Part shown: positions 44,983 to 53,170 of the stretch, piece after piece
Position numbering within the stretch: the stretch's first letter is position 1
How the letters are laid out: each line of letters opens with the position of its first letter
Source of the DNA: Tetraselmis striata
Lineage: Eukaryota > Chlorophyta > Chlorodendrophyceae > Chlorodendrales > Chlorodendraceae
Direction of reading: 5' to 3'
DNA: 64,000 bases
NCBI GenBank assembly: GCA_006384855.1
Contig: VCJN01000039.1
Coordinates: 1 to 64,000, forward strand
Made by a program: the position numbers and the translations under genes
The notes under the pieces: generated by a model
Seen by the model: only the letters and a program-made list of their open reading frames with translations
Told to the model about the DNA's origin: nothing
Database searches by the model: none

Positions 44983-45328
44983 TGTTAGGGTTGCGCCTAG
45001 CGACTACCCTAATACCACCTGCGACGTTTTATGGCCAAGTAATCTTACTGTTGTACTGCTGTATTTCAGCACGCGTATTATGTACTGGTACGGCCACAAC
45101 CAGGCGCCAGTAATAAATATTCCTTGTAACATACAGTACGCGCTACAACTCCTAATCATCAGGATAGCGCTACTAGCTGCCTGTCCGCGGTGCCCAGTTG
45201 GACCGCTATAGGATAAATATCCAATGCCACCAGCATGTTGTAAGAGATTACATTCTGCAACCAACTCAATTCGCCAAACGCTACGAGTAAGAGCCATGTT
45301 TCACTAAGTACTGCCACGAGTACTTACA
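44983..45328 (+). repeat. 5' LTR of the gypsy element
   Basis: It starts TGTTAGGGTTGCGCC and ends GTACTTACA. The match to 51258-51603 is essentially identical. Confidence 0.95.
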
Positions 45329-45483
45329 CTGGTTTCGGCTTCCTGTTACGATCCATCTCCACCTGCCGACCCACCGCGACCTGCTCTCGCACGCACGACG
45401 ATACATTCGCGATTTCGCAGGTCCTATCGACCCTTGGTAACGATTCTATACCCTTCAACCTTTATCCGAAATTCTGTGTCGCC

Positions 45484-46533
45484 ATGGCATCGCACCGGAG
45501 CGCCCGTCAAGCCGGTTACCCTCCCGGTGGTCCACCCGCCGAGCAGTCTATGCGTCAAATTGTCGAGAAGAAGATGCTGGAAGCCCGCGTTGTGGCACCA
45601 ACCCAGAACATCTCTCACAAGCTCGCCGACGTTCATGACTTCCCAGCAGTCAAGGCCTTTCTGGAGAATGTCGACAAGGAGATTTCCGACCGCAACAAGC
45701 TTTGGGTTCCTGAGACGGAGGCATGGCTCGGTCGCCAGTTCAAGACCGATTCTATCGCGGCTCACACCCACCAACTTGTACTCAACAGCCATGAGCTTCA
45801 AGTTCACATTGTTATGGGTTGCGAGGTCCTGACTCACTTTGTCAACTATCAAGATTGGAAACAAGCTTTTTTCAAGGCCGTTTTCCCCAACGGCATTCAG
45901 ACAACTGTCGGAGACTATGCGCGTAACATCTGCATCAAGCCGAGCGACCCCAAGATGGCTACTTGCTGTGTCGACTTGCAGCGCAAGCTACAAGCTGCAT
46001 TTGCTTTGCTGCATGAACCTTTTGTTGTGCCTGAGTACTTGCAAGTGCAGCGTATTTTGCAGGCGATTCCCAAGCACGAGAGAGCCGAGGTGCAAAGGAT
46101 GGCTAACCACAACAACGAGGTTGTCTTGACTCATGAAGTACTTTTCAGACATCTCTCGGCTATCGACGAGGAGCACCGCGTCGCTGTCGAGATTGCCCAA
46201 AGGAGGCAAGCCAACATCAAGAAACACAAGCGTCGCTACGAGGAGTATTCAGGTCGTTATCACATGCCAACCTCCACAAACCCGTGGTCACGCAACAACG
46301 GAGCATCAACCAGCTCTGCCCCAAGTCGTCCTGTTGCTCACAGCAGCTTCCCCAGTCGTCAACAAAAAAAGAGTCGCTTCTCTGGTGAGTGCGCCAAATG
46401 CGGCAAAAAAGGCCACTCAATTTATGAATGCCGCCATGCGTCTGAACATGACAAAGAACAGTTCAAAGCCAAAGTGGCAGCTAACAAGCTAGCCAAGCAA
46501 GTCGACAAGATCGACTTACATAAAAACAAATGA
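45484..46533 (+). CDS. gag: Gypsy gag
   Basis: 349 codons. The central part (VVPEYLQVQRILQAIP and neighbours) is a retrotransposon capsid-type domain. Near residues 303-316 is a CCHC zinc knuckle, CAKCGKKGHSIYEC, that binds RNA. The C-terminus is Lys-rich. Pol follows within 25 bp in the same register, an arrangement some gypsy elements bridge by read-through. Confidence 0.85.
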   Translation: MASHRSARQAGYPPGGPPAEQSMRQIVEKKMLEARVVAPTQNISHKLADVHDFPAVKAFLENVDKEISDRNKLWVPETEAWLGRQFKTDSIAAHTHQLVLNSHELQVHIVMGCEVLTHFVNYQDWKQAFFKAVFPNGIQTTVGDYARNICIKPSDPKMATCCVDLQRKLQAAFALLHEPFVVPEYLQVQRILQAIPKHERAEVQRMANHNNEVVLTHEVLFRHLSAIDEEHRVAVEIAQRRQANIKKHKRRYEEYSGRYHMPTSTNPWSRNNGASTSSAPSRPVAHSSFPSRQQKKSRFSGECAKCGKKGHSIYECRHASEHDKEQFKAKVAANKLAKQVDKIDLHKNK

Positions 46534-46557
46534 CGGTGTTGGGCGACATGCCAACCT

Positions 46558-49500
46558 GTGCCTCTCAATGTAATTGAGACAATTGACACTGACATGTCGC
46601 CGAGTCCATGCAAACATGCATGCACTGCTAAACTGCCTGCTCAGCCCCTGCATGAGATCGAGGATACAGATGTCGATATGGTTGAGCATTGCGCTCCCGC
46701 GGCACTGAACCCCTCCGACTCACAACCTGAGCATGAAGCTCATGGGTGTTCCTGTGCTCATTCACACCTCGTTGCCGACATCGAGGACGAGACAGGGTGC
46801 AGAGAAAATGTCGACAAAAATGTCAAAGACAAAAAGACGCATGCTAAACTGCATGCCAAACTGACTATCATGCAAAAGAGATCTCGAGTGCGCAGAATGC
46901 GTACCAAAAACAGTAATCAAAAGAATGACACTGAAATTGACAAATATGCAAAACCAAATGCATGTCCAACTGACTCTGTTGTGTTTGACCAAGCAGAATT
47001 CAAGAGACTGAATTATGCCTATGGTCCAGTCACTTTTGATGCCTGTGCCTCAGCATATGATGCTGTCTGTTCAGATTATTGCAGTGCTGAAAAACCATTT
47101 CTGAAACAAAATATCAAAGGTAAAACTGTGTTCATCAATCCAGTGTATGATGACACAGCCCTGCCTATCTTGCAGCATTTTGAGATGCAAAGACAAGAGT
47201 CACCTTTTGACACAAGAGGTATTATTGTTATGCCCAGATGGTCCTCACAATTAGGACAATCCTGGAAACCACTGCTTTCAAAATATAAGAAAATTCATAG
47301 CTACCCGCCTGGAACATATCTGTTTCACACACCCAGTTCAGCGACTGATACTGAACCTATGGGACCCACTGAGTGGTATGTTGATGTCTACCTGGCTGAC
47401 TACACTGTTGAGGAACGTTCAGCCCAGGCAATTAATGACGTCGTTACCACTGAGGAACTCAAAACCATGCTGGCTGAACAACAAGGTAAGGAATATAAAC
47501 CAAAAGCCACAAAGTCCCACCAGTCACGTATGATGACAGAAAAATGTTTTGTTACCAGCAAGTCTGATCATGACTTATTGCTATTACACCCAACATGTGC
47601 TGAATTTAATATAACACCTTCCGTACTGGTCGACAGCGGTGCTACTTTGAACTTTGCCAGCACCAAGTATGTCAAAGAAAATAAAATACCAACTACACCA
47701 CTTCAAAACAAAGTAAGAGTTATTCTTGCTGATGGTAGAATGGTTCTCGCCTCACAAAAAATCACCCTTGAATTAAATATCAACAATTACACAATACCCA
47801 TTGACTTCACAGTCACACCGTTACAACATAATTTCAATCTGGTTTTAGGGATGCAATTCCTGAAACAACACAACCCACATGTTGATTGGGAATCTGGTCT
47901 GATGACATTTTCCACAGGACTAAAAGTCCAATGCCAAACAGAGCCTCGCCAGGCTAATGTCAGAATGGTTCATGCTAATGCCATGGCCAGAGAAATTGCC
48001 AAGCATGATCCTGACACAGTTTATTTCTGCGCCATTGTTAAACAATACAATGCCACCAAAGAGAGTGATGAGCTCGATATTGATGATGAGATAAATACAA
48101 TTGACACTGACCAGTCTGCAGCTTACACCGCTCAGATCAGAGACTTATTGCGGAAGCATAAACCAATATGCTCTCCACTTGACAACCTTCCACAATTACG
48201 CCCTGGTCTTGATCATGAGATCCCTCTTGTTCCTGATGCTCAAGTTCCTGCAGGAAAAATATACAGATTATCACCTGCAGAATTAGAGGAACTAAGAACA
48301 CAACTGAATTCTTTTCTTGAGAAACAGTTTATACAGGAGTCCTTCTCTCCATATGCAGCTCCTGTTCTCTTCGCCCGCAAGGCCAATGGCGGTCTGCGCA
48401 TGTGCATTGACTACCGTCAATTGAATAAGTACACCAAAAAGGTCGAGTTCCCTGTTCCACCTGCTGATGCATTACTTGATATGCTATCTGGTGCTACTGT
48501 CTATTCAGCTCTTGATCTCGCCTTAGGTTATCACCAACTCCGGATTAATCCACCTGATGTTCCTAAGACAGCGTTCCGAACTGTCTATGGCCAATTCGAG
48601 TGGCTAGTAATGCCATTTGGACTCACCAGTGCTCCCTCCTCTTTTCAACGCCTGATGACATCTATACTCCAGCCACACAAGCATACCTTTATACTTGTAT
48701 ACCTGGATGATGTCTTGATTTTTAGCAACTCGCTTGAGGAACATTTGCAACATTTGGACACAGCTCTTACTATGCTCGAGTCTAATGACATTAGACTACG
48801 ATTACAGAAATGCTGGTTTGCCAAGAATGAACTAGAATACCTTGGACATATGGTATCACACGCTGGCCTAAGACCCTCGCCTAATAAAATCAAGGCTGTT
48901 CAGGATTGGCCCAGGCCTAAGAACGTTCAAAATGTCCAACAATATCTTGGTTTCTGCAATTTTTACCGACGCTATGTGCGCAATTATTCTGCTATTGCAG
49001 CACCGTTATATGCCCTCACAAGAAAGGATAACATATTTGATTGGACAGTTGAATGCCAAGCTGCATTTGTAAAACTGAAGCAAGCCTTGTGCCAGTCCCC
49101 AGTGCTGGCAAGCCCTGTCACCGGCAAAGATGCTGAGTTTGTAGTGGCTACTGACGCCAGCAAATATGCCTTGGGTGCAGTTCTGCTCCAGGCTAATGCT
49201 GATGGCCACTTACACCCTTGCAGCTATTATGCAAAGACATTGCAGGCTGCACAAACAAATTATCCCACCTATGACCAAGAGCTCTTGGGTGTGGTATGTG
49301 CTCTGAAAGAATGGCGCTGCTACTTGGAAGGCAGTCGCCGTATTACAGTTATAACTGACCATGCCACATTGAGGCATTTGCCTTCACAGGAAGGACTAGG
49401 CAGACGCCATGCCCTATGGTTACATGAAATCTCACCATACATGGCAGTCAACCCACAGACTAATGAGCCTGTGTTGCAGATATTATATCGCAAAGGCGCT

Positions 49501-51138
49501 GACAATGAGGCTGATGCTCTCTCTCGCCGCCCTGACTTGCATTATGCATTGACTGAATATGAAAACCAGCTGGTCGAAGCTGACCTTGAACAAATGCAGG
49601 ACTATTTGTCAGCAATGTCCGCCTTGCAGATTGACAGCAAGCTAATAAACAAGATCAAAGCTGCCTACATCACTGATGTTGCCTACAGTCATGGACGCAC
49701 CCCCAACGGTGTGCGACAAGATGAGACTGATGGTCTCTACTACATGGCAGATAAGGTCTGTATACCCAATGATTCTGAACTGAGAAAACTCATCATTGAG
49801 GAGTATCATGTTGGTAATGGACACCCCAACCATACCCGCACTCTTGCCAACATACTGCGTATGTTTTGGTGGCCACGTATGAATACCACAGTCAAGCATT
49901 TCTGCAAACACTGTGATACTTGCGTTAGAATCAAAGCAGCTACCACCAAGCCTCATGGTTCTTTATTTCCCTTGCCAAAGGCAACCAAGCCTTGGGAGAT
50001 AATCTCAATGGATTTTATAACCAACTTACCTGAGGTGGATGGCTACGATGCTATTGCTACGTTTGTTGATACATTCACCAAACAGTCACATTTTGTGCCA
50101 TGCAATATTAAGATTGATGCGACACAGCTGGCCAGATTATATTTGGACAATATTTACAGACACCATGGTCTCAGCAGATGTATCATCTCTGACAGAGATC
50201 CCAGGTTCACTTCAGTGTTCTGGAAATCATTGTTTACAGCTCTGCAAACTAAGCTAAATATTTCCAGCGCTTATCACCCGCAAACTGACGGTCAAACTGA
50301 ACGCACCCATAGAACTATTGAGCAAATATTACGTGCGTTTGTTCACAAGCAACATGACTCTTGGTTAAGTCATTTGGCTCTTGCTGAATTTTCTTACAAC
50401 AATTCAGTCCATTCAGCAACACATTATGCCCCTTTTGAGGCAATTTATGGCATGATGCCACTGACACCACCTGATCTGATTGCTACTACCAACCAAGATG
50501 CACGCAACACAGTTGCAAATATTCAAGATATTCACATGTTGATTACTGAGCAACTGAAGCTTGCTGATGAATATCAAAAGGTCTATGCCGACCGCAAAAC
50601 CAGCCCTGTTGAGTTCGCAGAAGGAGACAAAGTCTGGCTCTCAACGGAGCACTTGCTCATACGCAACCAGCCGGCGCGCAAGTTCCGACAGCGCTACATC
50701 GGCCCCTACCCGGTCACAGCCAAGATCTCCAGCCAGGCGTATCGTCTGCGCCTGCCACCAACGTTCGACTGCCACAATGTGTTTCACATCAGTCGACTGC
50801 GCCAGTGCGTCAACCCAGATGCACAGCCCGATACAATACCGTCCAGTGTGGAGCCCCCTGTCGACGAGTTCGTCGTTGAACGCGTGCTCGATTTCTCTAT
50901 CGAGCGCCGCGAGGATCTGTACAAGCGAGGACTCTGCCTCGTCTTTCTGGTGCGTTGGCTGAACTACGACTCAAGTCATGACAGCTGGGAGCCATACAGC
51001 GCGCTGCGACGTGTCGAGGCGCTACACGATTTCGCGAGGACGAGCCGACATCTGCAAGACACGCTACGCTCAAAGGAATACGCCAACCTGCGAGCGCGCC
51101 ACCCGTCGCGTTTTCCAGAGTCCATCCCGGAGCGTTGA
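46558..51138 (+). CDS. pol: Gypsy pol: Dam-like domain, protease, RT, RNase H, integrase, chromodomain
   Basis: 1526 codons. Residues about 142-275 resemble phage-type Dam adenine methyltransferases (VTFDACASAYDAVCSDYC, then KTVFINPVYDD, then IIVMPRW). The protease has VLVDSGATLNFAS near residue 355. RT has VYLDDVLIFS (first Asp about 716). RNase H has VVATDASKYALG (about 866). The integrase has an HHCC zinc finger (about 1083-1122: HVGNGHPNH, CKHCDTC) and the three acidic residues in SMDFITNLP, SDRDPRF and TDGQTERTH. The end has a chromodomain (FLVRWLNYDSSHDSWEP, about 1465-1485), which marks the element as a chromovirus that may target modified histones. The methyltransferase-like N-terminal segment is the unusual part; its NPVY replaces the family's NPPY. 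Confidence 0.9.
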   Translation: MPLNVIETIDTDMSPSPCKHACTAKLPAQPLHEIEDTDVDMVEHCAPAALNPSDSQPEHEAHGCSCAHSHLVADIEDETGCRENVDKNVKDKKTHAKLHAKLTIMQKRSRVRRMRTKNSNQKNDTEIDKYAKPNACPTDSVVFDQAEFKRLNYAYGPVTFDACASAYDAVCSDYCSAEKPFLKQNIKGKTVFINPVYDDTALPILQHFEMQRQESPFDTRGIIVMPRWSSQLGQSWKPLLSKYKKIHSYPPGTYLFHTPSSATDTEPMGPTEWYVDVYLADYTVEERSAQAINDVVTTEELKTMLAEQQGKEYKPKATKSHQSRMMTEKCFVTSKSDHDLLLLHPTCAEFNITPSVLVDSGATLNFASTKYVKENKIPTTPLQNKVRVILADGRMVLASQKITLELNINNYTIPIDFTVTPLQHNFNLVLGMQFLKQHNPHVDWESGLMTFSTGLKVQCQTEPRQANVRMVHANAMAREIAKHDPDTVYFCAIVKQYNATKESDELDIDDEINTIDTDQSAAYTAQIRDLLRKHKPICSPLDNLPQLRPGLDHEIPLVPDAQVPAGKIYRLSPAELEELRTQLNSFLEKQFIQESFSPYAAPVLFARKANGGLRMCIDYRQLNKYTKKVEFPVPPADALLDMLSGATVYSALDLALGYHQLRINPPDVPKTAFRTVYGQFEWLVMPFGLTSAPSSFQRLMTSILQPHKHTFILVYLDDVLIFSNSLEEHLQHLDTALTMLESNDIRLRLQKCWFAKNELEYLGHMVSHAGLRPSPNKIKAVQDWPRPKNVQNVQQYLGFCNFYRRYVRNYSAIAAPLYALTRKDNIFDWTVECQAAFVKLKQALCQSPVLASPVTGKDAEFVVATDASKYALGAVLLQANADGHLHPCSYYAKTLQAAQTNYPTYDQELLGVVCALKEWRCYLEGSRRITVITDHATLRHLPSQEGLGRRHALWLHEISPYMAVNPQTNEPVLQILYRKGADNEADALSRRPDLHYALTEYENQLVEADLEQMQDYLSAMSALQIDSKLINKIKAAYITDVAYSHGRTPNGVRQDETDGLYYMADKVCIPNDSELRKLIIEEYHVGNGHPNHTRTLANILRMFWWPRMNTTVKHFCKHCDTCVRIKAATTKPHGSLFPLPKATKPWEIISMDFITNLPEVDGYDAIATFVDTFTKQSHFVPCNIKIDATQLARLYLDNIYRHHGLSRCIISDRDPRFTSVFWKSLFTALQTKLNISSAYHPQTDGQTERTHRTIEQILRAFVHKQHDSWLSHLALAEFSYNNSVHSATHYAPFEAIYGMMPLTPPDLIATTNQDARNTVANIQDIHMLITEQLKLADEYQKVYADRKTSPVEFAEGDKVWLSTEHLLIRNQPARKFRQRYIGPYPVTAKISSQAYRLRLPPTFDCHNVFHISRLRQCVNPDAQPDTIPSSVEPPVDEFVVERVLDFSIERREDLYKRGLCLVFLVRWLNYDSSHDSWEPYSALRRVEALHDFARTSRHLQDTLRSKEYANLRARHPSRFPESIPER

Positions 51139-51257
51139 CACGTACTGTTGCTGACACACTGCTATATCACGCTTCCACCGCCAACCGACATCTGCGCCAG
51201 GCCTTCGGCGACGCGAAAAGACACTTTCCAGTTCGTCATTTATCAGAGGGGTGGGAA

Positions 51258-51603
51258 TGTTAGGGTTGCGCCTAGCGACTACCCTAATACCACCTGCGAC
51301 GTTTTATGGCCAAGTAATCTTACTGTTGTACTGCTGTATTTCAGCACGCGTATTATGTACTGGTACGGCCACAACCAGGCGCCAGTAATAAATATTCCTT
51401 GTAACATACAGTACGCGCTACAACTCCTAATCATCAGGATAGCGCTACTAGCTGCCTGTCCGCGGTGCCCAGTTGGACCGCTATAGGATAAATATCCAAT
51501 GCCACCAGCATGTTGTAAGAGATTACATTCTGCAACCAACTCAATTCGCCAAACGCTACGAGTAAGAGCCCTGTTTCACTAAGTACTGCCACGAGTACTT
51601 ACA
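51258..51603 (+). repeat. 3' LTR of the gypsy element
   Basis: 346 bp, followed directly by the CTCAT target-site duplication. Confidence 0.95.
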
Positions 51604-52584
51604 CTCATGGCTAGGCGCAGAGGCTTTGTTGAGTGGGCCTCAGCCCCAGCTCAGTTCGGATACATTATTGAGAATGTGTGCGGTGCGCCAGACGGTAGCC
51701 GCAGCCCAGAAGTCACTCAAGCCTGTGACTTTCTGAGGCGAGTGTTTGGGCGCCCCAATGTGCATTGGCCCCACCTGTGTGGAGACACTACTATGCGGAC
51801 AGCCTGTTGGTGGACAAACATGTTCACTAATAGCTACTATGACGCAGTGGAGCGGGAGTTCCATCGGCCCCCGCCAGTGCCATTAGCCCAGATAGTGGAC
51901 GAGGAATCGCGTGGCAAGCTTGCGCTGCAGTTAGCCACCAGCGATAGGCCGCACACACTTATGAGGGGACTCAACGAGGATGGGCAGCCCATGAGGGTTC
52001 TGCCTAAGTTCCCTGCTAGGACGGACACCGTGACGCAGGTGCTGGATGCGACTGGACAGCCTGGCGCTGGCATGCTGCGTGTGCGAGGCAGCAACCCGCC
52101 TCGCTATGTGCCAACCCCTGCTCAAATCAGGGAGAGGTGTTTGAATGTGCACCCACGGCTTTACACCCGCACCGAGTTGAGCCGCTCTGAGGGGGAGCAG
52201 CTGCAAGCCATTGGCAATGTCTGTGCCAGCACCTCAATGTCAGTCATGCTTCGCATCGCAGTGGCTTATGCACATCAGCGCAATTGGGAGGGCTGGGTGG
52301 TCACCCTGAGCCAGACTGATGAGGCTGAGAAGGCAACTGTTCACGCAGCTCAGTTGCGCCTGAATAAGGCCATGTCGGAACGCGATGCCGCAGAGCTCGA
52401 CTTGCAGGGCGCAGCCTTGTATGAGCTCAGGATGCTGTTTCTGAAGCGGAGGCGTGGCAAGACCAGCCAGCTCATGGGTGTCCAGATCATGGGCAAGGCT
52501 AGGCAGCGTAGGCTGAGGAGGCAGGGGCGCGGCGATGTGAGGCCGAGCGCAAGACAGCGCGGCAGCCCCTATGGTCGTATGTGA
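51604..52584 (+). CDS. C-terminal half of the cytosine-C5 methyltransferase
   Basis: Just after the gypsy, the plus strand has FGYIIENVCGAPDGSRSPEV, containing the Glu-Asn-Val of motif VI. Then come FLRRVFGRPNVHW and ACWWTNMF, matching the DNMT3/DRM region downstream of ENV that precedes the 'FWTN'-like element. From about residue 190 are YVPTPAQIRERCLN and RTELSRSEGEQLQAIGN, resembling the late target-recognition and motif IX-X part. The tail is basic. It belongs with the domain at 44600-44982 on the other side of the insertion. Confidence 0.65.
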   Translation, partial: LMARRRGFVEWASAPAQFGYIIENVCGAPDGSRSPEVTQACDFLRRVFGRPNVHWPHLCGDTTMRTACWWTNMFTNSYYDAVEREFHRPPPVPLAQIVDEESRGKLALQLATSDRPHTLMRGLNEDGQPMRVLPKFPARTDTVTQVLDATGQPGAGMLRVRGSNPPRYVPTPAQIRERCLNVHPRLYTRTELSRSEGEQLQAIGNVCASTSMSVMLRIAVAYAHQRNWEGWVVTLSQTDEAEKATVHAAQLRLNKAMSERDAAELDLQGAALYELRMLFLKRRRGKTSQLMGVQIMGKARQRRLRRQGRGDVRPSARQRGSPYGRM

Positions 52585-52687
52585 CAAGTGTGGCAACCCA
52601 TGGCACACGACCTGTGTTCCAGCGGGAGTCATTCACGTTGACCCAAGCGAGGAGTGGATCTGCGATGCGTGTCAGCCAGGCGTGTGA
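52571..52687 (+). CDS. Half PHD-type zinc finger
   Basis: A 38-codon frame overlapping the end of the methyltransferase frame encodes VVCDKCGNPWHTTC and, after 15 residues, EWICDACQPG. This is the second half of a PHD finger (C-x2-C ... H-x4-C ... W-x-C-x2-C), a fold that reads histone H3 tails. A methyltransferase joined to a histone reader resembles DNMT3-type enzymes, whose ADD domain is PHD-like. The first Cys pairs are not visible. Confidence 0.6.
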   Translation: MVVCDKCGNPWHTTCVPAGVIHVDPSEEWICDACQPGV

Positions 52688-52716
52688 GCCAGCTGGTGGC
52701 ACGGTGTTCCACAGCT

Positions 52717-52736
52717 GGGGGGGGGGGGGGGGGGGG
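52717..52736. repeat. Poly-G run
   Basis: About 20 G between the PHD frame and the 63-bp repeat. Confidence 0.9.
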
Positions 52737-52799
52737 ATAGGAGCATACCCTCACCTTGTCAAGACAGTTTTTCCTTTTTCTCCCGAGACGCTACGACAA
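52737..52799. repeat. 63-bp direct repeat, left copy, flanking the duplicated block
   Basis: It begins ATAGGAGCATACCCTCACC and ends GAGACGCTACGACAA. It recurs at 59609-59671 with one difference. Confidence 0.95.
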
Positions 52800-52800
52800 T

Positions 52801-53168
52801 TGTCATCGCGTACGCGTGATCAGCGTGGCAGTATTTTCAGACAGTCGGCAGCGTATGTACGCGCATGGCGGTCACTGTGTATCAACCGCAGTCATGCAAT
52901 AGGACCAATGGCGAGGCACCATGGCCTAGCTGGCGGTCCGATATCAACGGAAGCTCTGACCCTTATCTGGAGCTGCCGAATGTGTGTGGAGACGGAGCTC
53001 GATCATTCCATCCACGTGAGTGAGAGCAAGACGCGTCGTGAGGACCAAGACATAGTGCTTTTCTTAGTATTCCACAGTAGTATTCCACCGTGCTTTCCGT
53101 CGTAGATAACGTAAGATACGGCTGGCACTTCCGTGCCTTACGGTGCAGGAGAGCCATCCGTTCGTAGT
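52801..53168. repeat. 368-bp segment, copy 2 of 3
   Basis: Matches 38616-38983. It joins directly (two extra bases, GA) to the start of the 6.4-kb duplicated block. Confidence 0.95.
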
Positions 53169-53170
53169 GA

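Larger units (their letters stand above)
44983..51603 (+). mobile_element. Ty3/gypsy chromovirus, looks whole and very young
   Basis: 6621 bp. LTRs at 44983-45328 and 51258-51603 (346 bp each, TG...CA) differ at one position that I can see. CTCAT flanks both sides (44978-44982 and 51604-51608) as a 5-bp target-site duplication. Gag and pol are long open frames. A purine-rich tract (AGAGGGGTGGGAA, 51245-51257) abuts the 3' LTR. No breaks are apparent. It lies inside the C5 methyltransferase domain of an older element. I did not identify a clear tRNA primer site. Confidence 0.95.
41206..52687 (+). mobile_element. Gag/protease element carrying a C5 methyltransferase and PHD finger, interrupted by a gypsy element
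   Basis: Outside the nested gypsy (44983-51603) the plus strand reads gag-like protein, a Cys-rich linker, a retropepsin-like protease, a cytosine-C5 methyltransferase (continuing beyond the gypsy) and a half PHD finger. I see no RT, RNase H, integrase or LTRs; the element seems truncated at both ends, on the right where the duplicated block begins. C5 methyltransferases have been reported inside retrotransposons of dinoflagellates and of the charophyte Klebsormidium, so the class has precedent. The copy is broken in several places besides the insertion. Confidence 0.6.
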
